A stretch of DNA of 41,264 nt, from contig CAJXYS010000029.1 in NCBI GenBank assembly GCA_913063035.1, forward strand, positions 1 through 41,264, written 5' to 3'. This DNA comes from an uncultured Maritimibacter sp. (GTDB lineage Bacteria > Pseudomonadota > Alphaproteobacteria > Rhodobacterales > Rhodobacteraceae). The translations under genes and the position numbers were made by a program. Below, piece by piece: positions 33,397 to 41,264 of this stretch. The first letter of the stretch is position 1, and each line of letters starts with the position of its first letter. The notes under the pieces were generated by a model. That model was not told the DNA's origin. It saw only the letters and a program-made list of their open reading frames with translations, and ran no database searches.

Positions 33397-34292
33397 TCGG
33401 CGGCGAGCCGGTATTCGACGAATTCGGTGCGCTGGAACATGTTCTCGTTGTCGTCGGAGATCATCGTCAGCCGGATCGCGCCGGCCGCGTCGCGCCAGAC
33501 CGAGATGCCCTCGAGGTTGTCATGGGTGCCGAAGCCGGTCTCCAGCAGCGTCGTCTCGGCGGTGATGCCGCCGGGCCCGAGGCTGAAGACGCGCACCCGG
33601 CTGGCGAAGCCCAGCAGGCCGCGGAATTCCCGTTCCAGCAGGTAGAGCCGCCCGTCCGGCCCGAAATCCGCGCCCACGGGCAGCAGTTTCCCGCGGCGCG
33701 GCAGGTCGAAGGGCCGGTCCCAGGCGCCGTCGCGGAACCGGTAGACCGGGAACGGCCGGTCCCAGGCGCCCGAACGTTCGGGCAGCGTGTAAAGCGCGCC
33801 GTCCGGCCCCCGCGCCAGCGCCTCCAGCGCCGAATTGTTCTGAAGGCGCGCGAAATCCGGGTGCCGGGGCAATGGGCGGGCCCGTGCGCCGGGCGCGTCG
33901 TAGACATCCACCCGGTGTTCGGCCTCGAAGGAAATGTAGAGCCGGCCGTCCGGACCCATGGCCAGACCCTCGGCATCGACGCGGTAGCGGGTCAGCGGCG
34001 CGCCGTCCGCACCCTGCAGCGTGTAAAGCTTCGCCTCCCGCACGGCCGTGATGGTTCCCGTCGCATCGCGCGAGAGCCGCCCGGTCACCGCGATGCCGCG
34101 GTCGCCGACCGCGGTGAAGGCCGCACCTCCTTCCGTCACGGCCAGCCCCGAGAGCCCGGCGACGCGTGCATCGCTTACCTGCCAGTTAAAGCTGCCGACC
34201 AGCTTCAGCCGCTCGCCGGCGGTCGCGCGACCCGCCGGGGCGAGCGCCAGGAGGAGGGCCGCGATCAGTCCGAGGCGAGAACGCGGGCACAT
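33390..34292 (-). CDS. Secreted phytase-like beta-propeller protein
   Basis: A 300-residue exported protein. Residues 1-23 ([20 protein letters not shown]) form a signal peptide with cleavage near ATAG. The remainder fits the phytase-like/esterase-like domain PF13449, a beta-propeller: repeated strands of the type DGRLYI, DGALYTL and DGRLYLLER are seen, with [21 protein letters not shown] at the end. Members are found near cell-envelope genes and their substrate is rarely known. The ATG at 34292 overlaps the mepA stop by 28 bases, so it is probably coupled to it. Its 3' end overlaps the LOG gene by seven bases on the opposite strand. Confidence 0.82.
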   Translation of the reverse strand: MCPRSRLGLIAALLLALAPAGRATAGERLKLVGSFNWQVSDARVAGLSGLAVTEGGAAFTAVGDRGIAVTGRLSRDATGTITAVREAKLYTLQGADGAPLTRYRVDAEGLAMGPDGRLYISFEAEHRVDVYDAPGARARPLPRHPDFARLQNNSALEALARGPDGALYTLPERSGAWDRPFPVYRFRDGAWDRPFDLPRRGKLLPVGADFGPDGRLYLLEREFRGLLGFASRVRVFSLGPGGITAETTLLETGFGTHDNLEGISVWRDAAGAIRLTMISDDNENMFQRTEFVEYRLAADQ

Positions 34293-35200
34293 TGGCGCGG
34301 CAGGTCGGCCATGGTGTAATCCCGCGCGCCCCGCTTGCGCTTGGCCGGTTTCGCCGGTTCGGCGGGGGCCTCGGGCGGGTCCAGGTAATCCGTTACCCAC
34401 CACGTCAGCGTCTCGTCGCAGCCATCCCCGCCATTGGAGAGGTCGGCCACGGTCGGGCGCTGGGTCTGGCAATCGCGGGATCCTCTGGGGCATTTGAGAC
34501 GCACGTGAAAATGATAATGGTGACCGTAGAGCGGCCGGATCTTCTGCAGCCAGGCGCGGTCGCGGCCCGCGGTCCGGCACATTTCGATCTTGGCCGGCGC
34601 GGTGACGAAGATGCGATCGACCGCGGGATCCTTCGCCGCGGCCTTCATGATCGCCATATGCGCCGGTGTCCAGTTCCGATTGACGCTGCGCTGGTCGGCC
34701 GAACGGACCGAGATCGCCGAGAGGCTCTCGCGTTCGGCGCGGCTGAGATCCATCCGCTTGGCCGGGTAGAGCCAGATATCCGCGTCGAGCCCGGTCTGGT
34801 GGGACTGGTGCCCGCTGGTCATCGGGCCGCCGCGCGGCTGGGAAATATCGCCGATATAGAGCCCGGCCCAGCCCTGCCGCACGGCCTCGCGCGATAGCCG
34901 CTCCACGAAGGCGATGGTCTCCGGATGGCCCCAGTTGCGGTTCCGGCTGAGCCGCATGGCCTGCCAGGTCGGCCCGCTCTCGGGCAGTTGCACCAGCCCG
35001 GCAGCGCAGCCCTTGGCATAGCCGCCGATGGCGGCCGGGCTCTGGCGCGAGGCGTCCCGGATCGCGCCGAAGAGCTGGTTGGCCTTGGCGCCGTCATGTC
35101 CGGATTTCGAGGCGACGCTTTCCCCGTCGGACGGGCCGTCGCCGCAGGCGGCCAGCGCCAGCATCAGCGCCGGGATAAGGAGGGATCGGGTTCGGACCAT
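34265..35200 (-). CDS. mepA: Penicillin-insensitive murein endopeptidase MepA, lipoprotein form
   Basis: A 311-residue LAS-type metalloendopeptidase that cuts D-alanyl-meso-diaminopimelate cross-links in peptidoglycan. The N-terminus has a lipobox (LALAAC, Cys19), so the enzyme is anchored to a membrane, unlike soluble enterobacterial MepA. The metal site is [16 protein letters not shown] (His-x-x-x-Asp type) with the second His cluster [10 protein letters not shown]. Four or more cysteines near the C-terminus probably form disulphides, as in MepA. The ATG at 35200 overlaps the MFS transporter gene by 37 bases. A Pro/Ala/Lys-rich linker ([17 protein letters not shown]) separates the last segment. 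Confidence 0.93.
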   Translation of the reverse strand: MVRTRSLLIPALMLALAACGDGPSDGESVASKSGHDGAKANQLFGAIRDASRQSPAAIGGYAKGCAAGLVQLPESGPTWQAMRLSRNRNWGHPETIAFVERLSREAVRQGWAGLYIGDISQPRGGPMTSGHQSHQTGLDADIWLYPAKRMDLSRAERESLSAISVRSADQRSVNRNWTPAHMAIMKAAAKDPAVDRIFVTAPAKIEMCRTAGRDRAWLQKIRPLYGHHYHFHVRLKCPRGSRDCQTQRPTVADLSNGGDGCDETLTWWVTDYLDPPEAPAEPAKPAKRKRGARDYTMADLPRQCARVLASD

Positions 35201-36543
35201 GTGGCGGTGCTCTCTCCTTGGGCTTCGACCCAGACTAGCAGGATCAGACCGATCAGGAACAGGACAATGAGCGGCGTCACGCCGAGACGCTGGCTGTCCG
35301 TTGCCCCGGTGACGACCGCGATCAGCAAGGGCGCCAGCCAGGTGGTCGACTTGCCGGACAGCGCGTAGAGCCCGAAAGCCTCGGTCATGCGGTCGGGATC
35401 GGCCTGGCGGACCATCATCGTGCGGGATGCCGATTGCAGCGCGCCCCCCGCCGCGCCGATCAGGCAGCCGCAAACGTAGAAGGCGATGTCGGGCAGGGCC
35501 GACCCCGGGGCGACCGGCAGGCCCAGAACGGAGGTCTGCGAGATCGTCACGACCACCGTGCAGACCAGCAGCAGCACCGTGATGCAGGTGGCGATGACGG
35601 GTTTCGGCCCGAACCGGGAATCGGCATGCCCGCCCGCCCAGGCGAAGATCGCCCCGGTCACGGCGGCGAGAATGCCGAAGACGCCCACATCGACCACCGA
35701 CCAGCCGAGCACGCCCAGCGCGTAGATGCCGCCGAAGGTGTAGAGCCCGTTGAGCGCGTCCCGGTAGAAGAGCGCCGCGCCGAGATAGGCGAAGAGGCTG
35801 CGCGTGCGGGGCAGCCGCCGGATCGTGCGCCAGAGCCCGGTCAGCGACTCGCGCAGCGTATCGGCGCGGCCCGCGCGCTCGATCTTCGGGGCCGGGCGCT
35901 CGCGGACCCACAGGAAGAACGGGATCATGAAGACCGCGTACCATATCGCGACCACCGGCCCGACCGACCGGGTCCCCTCGCGGACCGCAGGGTCGAGCCC
36001 GAGGATCGGCTCGATCCCGAGGAAGGTCACGCCGGCATCGTTCTCGGCCAGGAAAAGCAGCATGAGCGCCAGCGACAGCACGCCGCCCGCATAGCCGAAG
36101 GCCCAGCCGGCCCCCGAGATCCGGCCGAGCGCGGCGCGCGGGCCGAGATCCGGCAGCAGCGCGTTGGTGAAGATCGTGGCGAATTCCATGCCGACGAAGC
36201 CGATACCGAAGGCCAGCAGGATCCAGGTGACGTTGTCGGAGTCCGGATAGGCCCACCAGAGCCCGAAGGCCCCCGCCATGTAGAGCACCGAGAATCCGGC
36301 GATCCACGGCATCCGCCGCCCGTTGACGTCGGCGACGGCACCGAGCAGGGGCGCCAGCACGGCGACGCTCAGCCCCGCGACCGTGAGCCCGAACCCCCAG
36401 AGCTTCTGTGCGCGGGTCGCGTCGCCCACCACGGTGGCGAAATAGGGGCTGAAGACGAAGGTCAGAAGCAGGGTGTTGTAGGGCTGGCTGGCCCAGTCGA
36501 AGAACATCCAGCCCCAGATCCGTTTCCGGTCGATCCCCGACAT
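35164..36543 (-). CDS. MFS transporter, UMF1/Atg22-like
   Basis: A 459-residue major facilitator protein with twelve predicted membrane helices. The N-terminus WGWMFFDWASQPYNTLLLTF is typical of the UMF1 group (Atg22-like, Pfam vacuole effluxer), and the loop LGAVADVNGRRMPW contains the MFS motif A-like signature. In yeast Atg22 exports amino acids from the vacuole; bacterial members have no assigned substrate. GAGGGG before the ATG supports the start. Its 3' end overlaps mepA by 37 bases, which suggests a common transcript with mepA and the phytase-like gene, a possible link to cell-wall fragment recycling, though that is an inference from position. Confidence 0.9.
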   Translation of the reverse strand: MSGIDRKRIWGWMFFDWASQPYNTLLLTFVFSPYFATVVGDATRAQKLWGFGLTVAGLSVAVLAPLLGAVADVNGRRMPWIAGFSVLYMAGAFGLWWAYPDSDNVTWILLAFGIGFVGMEFATIFTNALLPDLGPRAALGRISGAGWAFGYAGGVLSLALMLLFLAENDAGVTFLGIEPILGLDPAVREGTRSVGPVVAIWYAVFMIPFFLWVRERPAPKIERAGRADTLRESLTGLWRTIRRLPRTRSLFAYLGAALFYRDALNGLYTFGGIYALGVLGWSVVDVGVFGILAAVTGAIFAWAGGHADSRFGPKPVIATCITVLLLVCTVVVTISQTSVLGLPVAPGSALPDIAFYVCGCLIGAAGGALQSASRTMMVRQADPDRMTEAFGLYALSGKSTTWLAPLLIAVVTGATDSQRLGVTPLIVLFLIGLILLVWVEAQGESTATWSEPDPSLSRR

Positions 36544-36609
36544 GACCCCTCACCCGTTACACGCCTGACGGGATATGACCGGGGCCGTCGCTGCGTGGCA
36601 AGGGAATTG

Positions 36610-37140
36610 TCAGGGGCCGGGCGGCCACGGGCGGGTGGCGTCGGCGGCGATCCAGGCGCGCACGTAATCCGGCAGCGGGGGCGAGCGCGTCTCGGCGCCG
36701 AGCGCGGCCAGCACCTCTTCGGGCGGCACGATCCCGGCGCTGCCGGTCACCGCGGCGCGGTAGAGCACCGCCGACAGCGCCTCGCCCCGGCGCCACATCG
36801 ACTGCTCGATATAGAGGAAGCGGTGATCCCAGCCGACGCAGCGCGACCGCATCTCGAAGCGGTCGAGGATCCGCGTGCGCCGCCGCCAGCGCACCGAGGC
36901 GCCGGCCATGGTCAGCCCCCAGCGCTCGCGCCGGAGCACCGCGATCAGGCCGGCCCGTCCGGCCAGCGGAATGCGCCCGAGATCGTAGAGCGTGAGCGAC
37001 CGGCCGTTGTTGAGCTCCATCCAGATGTCCAGGTCCCACGGCCAGCAGACATGCTGCGAGACATGGGTTTCGGTGATCCCGAGCGGCGGGCGCCACCGGT
37101 TGAGCAGCAATTCCTTGGCGAAGCGGACGAAGGGGTACAT
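36610..37140 (-). CDS. Thioesterase family protein, hot-dog fold
   Basis: A 176-residue protein like the 4HBT_2/THEM6-type acyl-CoA thioesterases. The segment WPWDLDIWMELNNGRSLTLYDLGR (start WPWDLDIWMELNNGRSLT) has the Asp-x-x-x-Glu-Leu-Asn-Asn pattern of this group, in which the helix follows the catalytic acidic residue. MAGASVRWRRRTRILDRFEM is the hot-dog beta-strand core. AAAGGAG eight bases before the ATG supports the start. It lies alone on the minus strand between the MFS transporter and the YggT gene. The acyl-CoA substrate is not known. Confidence 0.82.
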   Translation of the reverse strand: MYPFVRFAKELLLNRWRPPLGITETHVSQHVCWPWDLDIWMELNNGRSLTLYDLGRIPLAGRAGLIAVLRRERWGLTMAGASVRWRRRTRILDRFEMRSRCVGWDHRFLYIEQSMWRRGEALSAVLYRAAVTGSAGIVPPEEVLAALGAETRSPPLPDYVRAWIAADATRPWPPGP

Positions 37141-37290
37141 GCACGGGCTCCTTTCGGCGCGGTACCAAAGGCAGGCCCGGCATCCGCGTCAAGCGCAACG
37201 TCGCGGCAGGCATGGCTTGCCAAGCGGGCGCGGGACACTTAGGTCTTGGCGCGTTACACGCGGACGGGCGTGACAAGGGAAGGGCCGCGC

Positions 37291-37575
37291 ATGACGTCGC
37301 TTTTGCAGATCCTGCTGCTCATCATCGATGTGCTCTGGTTCATCGTGATCATCCACATCATCATGAGCTGGCTCATCAACTTCCAGGTGCTGAACCTGCG
37401 CCAGCCGCTGGTCGCGCAGATCTGGGACGGTCTCAACCAGCTGCTCGAGCCGATATACGGCCGCATCCGGCAGGTTCTGCCGGCCATGGGCGGGCTCGAC
37501 CTGGCGCCGCTGGTGTTGCTGGTCGGGCTGTACGCGCTGCAGATCGTCATACGGAACAACATGTACGCCTTCTGA
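37291..37575 (+). CDS. YggT family membrane protein
   Basis: A 94-residue protein with two membrane helices (about 3-27 and 68-88) and the YggT pattern LDLAPLVLLVGLYALQIV near the end, with RQPLVAQIWDGLNQLLEPIYGRIRQVLP in the loop (start RQPLVAQIWDGLNQLLEPIY). YggT proteins are found next to cell-division or envelope genes in many bacteria and have a poorly understood role in osmotic tolerance. GGGAAGG precedes the ATG. A small GC-rich hairpin follows the stop. The gene is of normal length for the family. Confidence 0.88.
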   Translation: MTSLLQILLLIIDVLWFIVIIHIIMSWLINFQVLNLRQPLVAQIWDGLNQLLEPIYGRIRQVLPAMGGLDLAPLVLLVGLYALQIVIRNNMYAF

Positions 37576-37592
37576 GTTAGGTTCAGGCCCGG

Positions 37593-37609
37593 CGGCCGGC
37601 GTCCGGCCG
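37593..37609. repeat. Hairpin CGGCCGG/CCGGCCG after the YggT gene
   Basis: A perfect 7-bp stem with a three-base loop, 18 bases after the YggT stop and 34 bases before the next gene on the same strand. No T-run follows. It may be a weak terminator or stability element. Confidence 0.4.
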
Positions 37610-37642
37610 GCACCGCGTGGCGACCACGACCGGAGGTGTGCC

Positions 37643-38962
37643 ATGGCCGACCCGAAACGCGACCATCCCAACGTTCCCGAAATCGACCAGTCGGACCGGT
37701 GCGTGCCGGTCAACCTGCGCCAGTCCGGCCCGACCCCGGTCGAGATGCTGATCTCGACGCGGGTGCGGAAATCCGCGTTCTGGCACCTGTCGGTGGAGGC
37801 CGGCTGCTGGCGGGCGACGGTCTATAACCGCATGTATCACCCCCGCGGCTACGTGAAGCCCGAGGATGGCGGCGCGATGATGGAATATCACGCGCTGGTC
37901 AACCGCGTGACGCTGTGGAATGTCGCGGTCGAGCGCCAGATCCGCGTCAAGGGCCCGGACGCGGAGGCCTTCGTCGATTTCGTCATCACGCGCGATGCCA
38001 CCAGGATCGCGCCGATGCGCGGCAAGTATTCCATCCTCTGCAACGAGGCCGGCGGCATTCTCAACGACCCCGTGTTGCTGCGCCTCGCCGAGGACGAGTT
38101 CTGGTTCTCGCTGTCCGACAGCGACCTGATGCTGTGGCTTCAGGGCGTGAATATCGGCCGGCGCTGGGACGTCGACATCGACGAGATCGACGTCTCGCCG
38201 CTGCAGATCCAGGGGCCCCGCTCGGAGGCGCTGATGGCCGAACTCGTCGGAGAGGCTGTCCGCGATCTGCCCTATTACGGCCTGATGGAGGCCGAGATCG
38301 CCGGCGCGCCGGTCGTCGTCAGCCAGACCGGGTTTTCCGGCGAGAAGGGCTACGAGGTCTATGTGCGCGACTCGATGGCGAATGCCGAGGCGGTCTGGTA
38401 CGCGATCCGCGGCCAGGGCGCGCGGCACGGGCTGCGCGTGATCGCGCCGGCGCATCACCGCAGGATCGAGGCGGGGATCCTGTCCTGGGGGCAGGACATG
38501 GATGCTGAAACCTCTCCCTTCCAGGTCAATCTGGCCTTCCAGGTGCCCCGGGAGAAGGCCGCCGACTACATCGGCAAGGCCGCGCTGGAGCGCCAGCGCG
38601 CCGAGATCGACGCCGGGCGCTATCCCTTCGCGCTCAAGCTCGTGGGGCTGAAGATCGGCGGCAAGCCGATTACCGATTACGCACCCGATTTCTGGTTGAT
38701 CCAGGATTCCGACGGGCAGCGCGTGGGCTACGTCACCTCGCCCTGGTGGTCGCCCGAACTCGAAACCAACATCGCGCTGGGCTACGTGCCCTGGGCGCTG
38801 TCCGGCGTCGGGACCGCGCTGCAGGTCGAGCTTCCGGAGAAGTATTCGCGCGTATCCGGCAAGCCCACCGCGGCGGCGGTCACCGAGGTGCCGTTCCGTC
38901 CGTCGGCCCATCCGAGCGCCCGCGAACAGGCGAAGGCGCATGGCCGCGACTGGGCGGATTGA
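37643..38962 (+). CDS. GcvT/DmdA-like aminomethyltransferase-family protein
   Basis: A 439-residue protein of the GcvT fold, which binds tetrahydrofolate and accepts a one-carbon unit. The sequence recalls the DMSP demethylase DmdA: VYNRMYHPR, LWNVAVERQIRVKGPDAEAF, NEAGGILNDPVLLRLAEDEFW, SDSDLMLWLQG and RIEAGILSWGQDM all have close counterparts in DmdA as I remember it. It has an extra N-terminus of about 35 residues and a different C-terminal end, so it is probably a paralogous branch with an unknown methylated substrate, and DMSP activity should not be assumed. GGAGG (37632-37636) six bases upstream supports the ATG. It ends six bases before the convergent P450 gene. Confidence 0.8.
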   Translation: MADPKRDHPNVPEIDQSDRCVPVNLRQSGPTPVEMLISTRVRKSAFWHLSVEAGCWRATVYNRMYHPRGYVKPEDGGAMMEYHALVNRVTLWNVAVERQIRVKGPDAEAFVDFVITRDATRIAPMRGKYSILCNEAGGILNDPVLLRLAEDEFWFSLSDSDLMLWLQGVNIGRRWDVDIDEIDVSPLQIQGPRSEALMAELVGEAVRDLPYYGLMEAEIAGAPVVVSQTGFSGEKGYEVYVRDSMANAEAVWYAIRGQGARHGLRVIAPAHHRRIEAGILSWGQDMDAETSPFQVNLAFQVPREKAADYIGKAALERQRAEIDAGRYPFALKLVGLKIGGKPITDYAPDFWLIQDSDGQRVGYVTSPWWSPELETNIALGYVPWALSGVGTALQVELPEKYSRVSGKPTAAAVTEVPFRPSAHPSAREQAKAHGRDWAD

Positions 38963-38968
38963 GGCGGC

Positions 38969-40333
38969 TCAGACCCGGTCCACGTTCAGCCAGACGCCGC
39001 CCTCCGGGCGCAGGGTCAGGATAAGCACCGGCTTGGGCGCGCGCCCGGGCACGGTGGCGAAGCGGAACCGCGCGACCAGCGTGGCCAGGATGATGATGGC
39101 CTCGGTCATGGCGAAACTCGCGCCGATGCAGATGCGCGGCCCGTCGCCGAAGGGCAGGTAGGCGTAGCGGTCCCGCGCGGTTCCGGGCGCGAAACGGTCG
39201 GGGTCGAAGCGATGCGGATCGTCCCAGAGCTGGTGGTTCCGATGCAGCGCGTAGATCGGCAGCATCACCGTATCGCCCGGGCGCACCGCGCGCCCGCAGA
39301 GCGTGTCCGCCTCGCGGGCCGTGCGCGACAGGAAGGCCGCCGGCGGATAGAGCCGGAGCGTCTCCTCGATCACCTGGCGGGTATAGGTCAAACGCGGCAC
39401 GTCCGCGGCCGTCGCGGTCCGGCCCTGCAGCACGGTCTCGGCCTCGGCGCGCAGACGGTCCTGCACGCCGGGATCGAAGGCGACGAGGTAAAGCGCCCAG
39501 GACAGCGCGAGCGCGGTGGTCTCGTGACCGGCCACGATGAAGGTCAGCAGGTTGTCGCGCAGTTCGGCCGTGTTCATCTGCCGCCCGGTCTTGGGGTCGG
39601 CGCCGGCCATCAGCAGATCCAGCAGGTCGGGCACCTCTGGCGGCCCGGCGGCGCGCCGGGCGTCGATGGCGGCGTCGGCGACGCGCTTCATCTCGCGGTT
39701 GGCGTTCGTCGAGAAGAGCCGCCCCGGCCGCGGCACCCATGTGGGTATGCCCGCCACGTCCAGCAACGAGACCCGCGCGGTCTGCGCGATGTACTGGTCG
39801 ATGGCCCGGTGCACCGCCTCGCGGTCGAAGGAATCCCCGCCCGAGAACGTGACTTCGCCGATGACCTCGAAGGTGGCGGCGACCATTTCCTGGTGCAGGT
39901 CGGCGGCACGCCCGGCGACGGTTTCGAGGCGACGGGCGGACCGTTCGGCGGCGGCCGACATGATCGGGGCGAGGGCGTCGATGTTACGGGCCGAGAAGAC
40001 CGGCGCCGCCGCCCGGCGCTGCCAGCGCCAATGCGCGCCCTCGGCGATGAACAGGCTCTCGCCGATGGCCGGGCGGAGGATGTTCTTGGTGACGTCGGAT
40101 TTCGGATAGTTGTCGAGCCGATCCTTCAGGATGCGGCGGTTGGCGCCGGGATCCATCACCATGTGCCAGCGTGCCCCGGTCTTGCCCGAGACGATGGGCT
40201 GGCGGGTGGCGATTTCCGGGATCAACTCGAGCACGTTGCGGCGTGCCACGCGAAAGGATTTCAGGATTCCCCAGGGCTCCGTCACCAGGGGAACCTGCGG
40301 GGGGAGTCTCTGTTCCGGCGCCGTCGTGGTCAT
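38969..40333 (-). CDS. Cytochrome P450
   Basis: A 454-residue soluble P450 monooxygenase without N-terminal membrane anchor. The I-helix motif AGHETT (268-273), the K-helix ExxR (Glu324, Arg327), PERF-like DPHRFDPDRF (372-381) and the haem-binding loop FGDGPRICIG with Cys402 (395-404) are all present. It is of the class that takes electrons from a ferredoxin and a reductase; no fused reductase is present. Neither partner is adjacent, although a ferredoxin-reductase-type flavoprotein lies at 16544-17749. The substrate is unknown; homologues in this family often hydroxylate fatty acids or terpenoids. AAGGA seven bases before the ATG supports the start. Confidence 0.95.
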   Translation of the reverse strand: MTTTAPEQRLPPQVPLVTEPWGILKSFRVARRNVLELIPEIATRQPIVSGKTGARWHMVMDPGANRRILKDRLDNYPKSDVTKNILRPAIGESLFIAEGAHWRWQRRAAAPVFSARNIDALAPIMSAAAERSARRLETVAGRAADLHQEMVAATFEVIGEVTFSGGDSFDREAVHRAIDQYIAQTARVSLLDVAGIPTWVPRPGRLFSTNANREMKRVADAAIDARRAAGPPEVPDLLDLLMAGADPKTGRQMNTAELRDNLLTFIVAGHETTALALSWALYLVAFDPGVQDRLRAEAETVLQGRTATAADVPRLTYTRQVIEETLRLYPPAAFLSRTAREADTLCGRAVRPGDTVMLPIYALHRNHQLWDDPHRFDPDRFAPGTARDRYAYLPFGDGPRICIGASFAMTEAIIILATLVARFRFATVPGRAPKPVLILTLRPEGGVWLNVDRV

Positions 40334-40461
40334 GGCCCGTCCTTCGCGCTTTCCGCATCACCATATGGCCCGGCCCTGCCGCGGGGCAATCCCGGCGATG
40401 GATTGCGTGGTGCGCGCGGCTGCGCTAAGGCTCGGCCAGGCCTCTACGGAAAGGATTTCCG

Positions 40462-41097
40462 ATGACGACCGCCGCCCGATTGCGCACCTGTCTCGCCGCC
40501 GCCGCGCTCGGCCTGCTCGCCGCCTGTGGCGCCCGCGAGGAGCTGCCGGAGACCCCCGAGCCGATGGGAGATTTCCGTCTCGGCTATACCGTCGTCGTCG
40601 AGGAAAATGCCGAGCTCGGCCCTTTCACGCGCGAGGCCGAGCCGGGACTCTGGCGCAGCGAACTGACCCAGGCGATCGATCGGCGGCTTGGCCGCTATGA
40701 GGGCGACGCCTATTACCATGTCGCAGCCAATGTCGAGATGTATGTCCTGGCGCTGCCGGGCGTGCCGCTGCTGGTGTCGCCGAAATCGGCGCTGGTGCTG
40801 ACCGTGAATGTCTGGGACGACGCCACCGGCACCAAGATCAACCCCGAGCCGAAGCAGATCACCGTCTTCGAGAGCTTCTCGGGAAAAACCGTGATCGGGT
40901 CCGGCCTGACCCAGTCCCGCGAGGAGCAGGCGCGCAACCTTGCAGAGAACGCGGCGGCAAAGATCCACGAGTGGATGCTCGAGAACACCGCGTGGTTCGA
41001 GGCGGCGGAGAGACCCGCCGCGGAGGGGGGCGAAAGCGGCCCCGGGGAGGTGACGCTGCCCCCGGTTTTCGAGGTGCCCGCGGCCCCGGCCAACTGA
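40462..41097 (+). CDS. Predicted lipoprotein, function unknown
   Basis: A 211-residue exported protein with a clear lipobox, LGLLAAC, placing the lipidated cysteine at residue 22. I do not recognise the family. The mature part begins with a short acidic linker (GAREELPETPEPMGD) and then a domain with alternating strands (FRLGYTVVVEEN, YYHVAANVEMYVLALPGVPL, SALVLTVNVWDD) that may be an ABC-type auxiliary or LPS-assembly-like fold. The last 35 residues are Pro/Glu/Gly-rich. AAGGA six bases before the ATG supports the start. It lies between the P450 gene and tuf and is probably transcribed on its own. Surface or periplasmic location follows from the signal. Confidence 0.75.
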   Translation: MTTAARLRTCLAAAALGLLAACGAREELPETPEPMGDFRLGYTVVVEENAELGPFTREAEPGLWRSELTQAIDRRLGRYEGDAYYHVAANVEMYVLALPGVPLLVSPKSALVLTVNVWDDATGTKINPEPKQITVFESFSGKTVIGSGLTQSREEQARNLAENAAAKIHEWMLENTAWFEAAERPAAEGGESGPGEVTLPPVFEVPAAPAN

Positions 41098-41187
41098 CGC
41101 TTGATTTTTCCCGAGAACCTGATTACGCAGCGCGCGATGCGAAACCGGCCCCGCCGCGAGGGCTTTAGTCAATGAGGCGCCCGAAAG

Positions 41188-41264
41188 ATGGCAAAAGAGA
41201 AGTTTGAACGTACGAAACCGCATGTGAACATCGGGACTGTTGGTCACGTTGACCACGGCAAGAC
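41188..41264 (+). CDS. tuf: Elongation factor Tu, 5' part (runs off the window)
   Basis: The window ends within the first 25 codons of tuf. The N-terminus MAKEKFERTKPHVNIGTVGH followed by VDHGK is the standard EF-Tu start with the GTP-binding G1 motif GHVDHGK. EF-Tu delivers aminoacyl-tRNA to the ribosome. The low-bias, A-rich codon choices in the first codons are normal for a highly expressed gene. The 90 bases between the lipoprotein gene and tuf contain a TTGATT at 41101-41106, but no convincing -10 follows. Confidence 0.97.
   Translation, partial: MAKEKFERTKPHVNIGTVGHVDHGK

Overview
The window is a GC-rich, densely packed stretch of an alphaproteobacterial chromosome, most likely from the family Rhodobacteraceae (Rhodobacterales). 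The assignment rests on gene content: a divergent serB locus, glnK-amtB, mlaA-mlaC, a dapD...dapE cluster, an ImuB-type polymerase preceded by an alphaproteobacterial LexA box (GTTC-N7-GTTC), a ribosome hibernation factor fused to a cold-shock domain, and a DmdA/GcvT-like enzyme. Genus cannot be fixed by eye. There is no rRNA gene, CRISPR array or insertion sequence that I can see, and I found no tRNA.

Left edge (1-1.1 kb): the outer end of an integrated element whose body lies to the left of the window. It shows the tail of a small excisionase-like protein overlapping a complete tyrosine integrase, which points at serB. 1.2-5.2 kb: serB, a methyltransferase, and a minus-strand group (Clp-fold serine protease, helix-hairpin-helix protein, class II aldolase). 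5.3-7.2 kb: the ammonium module glnK-amtB, closed by a textbook terminator. 7.2-12 kb: a bifunctional penicillin-binding protein, a small lipoprotein, hpf and the outer-membrane lipid-asymmetry genes mlaA-mlaC. 12.3-16.5 kb: a plus-strand run (ridA, glycerophosphodiesterase, DUF482 acyltransferase, pterin dehydratase, MscS channel) facing a peroxiredoxin. 16.5-21.3 kb: ferredoxin-reductase-type flavoprotein, rsmD, recQ, yaaA.

21.4-32.5 kb: eight consecutive minus-strand genes: dapD, an FAD protein, a small unknown protein, dapE, an APH/P-loop kinase fusion, rnr, a lytic transglycosylase and imuB. dapD and dapE perform successive steps of the succinylase route to diaminopimelate and lysine. 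With PBP1A, the lytic transglycosylase and mepA, much of the window serves peptidoglycan supply and remodelling. imuB, recQ and yaaA serve DNA damage and peroxide stress. 32.6-41.3 kb: a LOG-family protein, a minus-strand set with overlapping genes (MFS transporter, mepA, phytase-like protein), a thioesterase, a YggT protein, the DmdA/GcvT-like protein, a cytochrome P450, a lipoprotein and the first 77 bases of tuf.

Most genes are ordinary core genes. The spots most worth a second look are the integration site beside serB, where a serC-type leader seems to remain without serC; the orphan SOS-controlled imuB; phased repeats upstream of glnK; the HPF-cold-shock fusion with a hairpin leader; two unassigned genes inside the dap cluster; and the fused kinase beside rnr.
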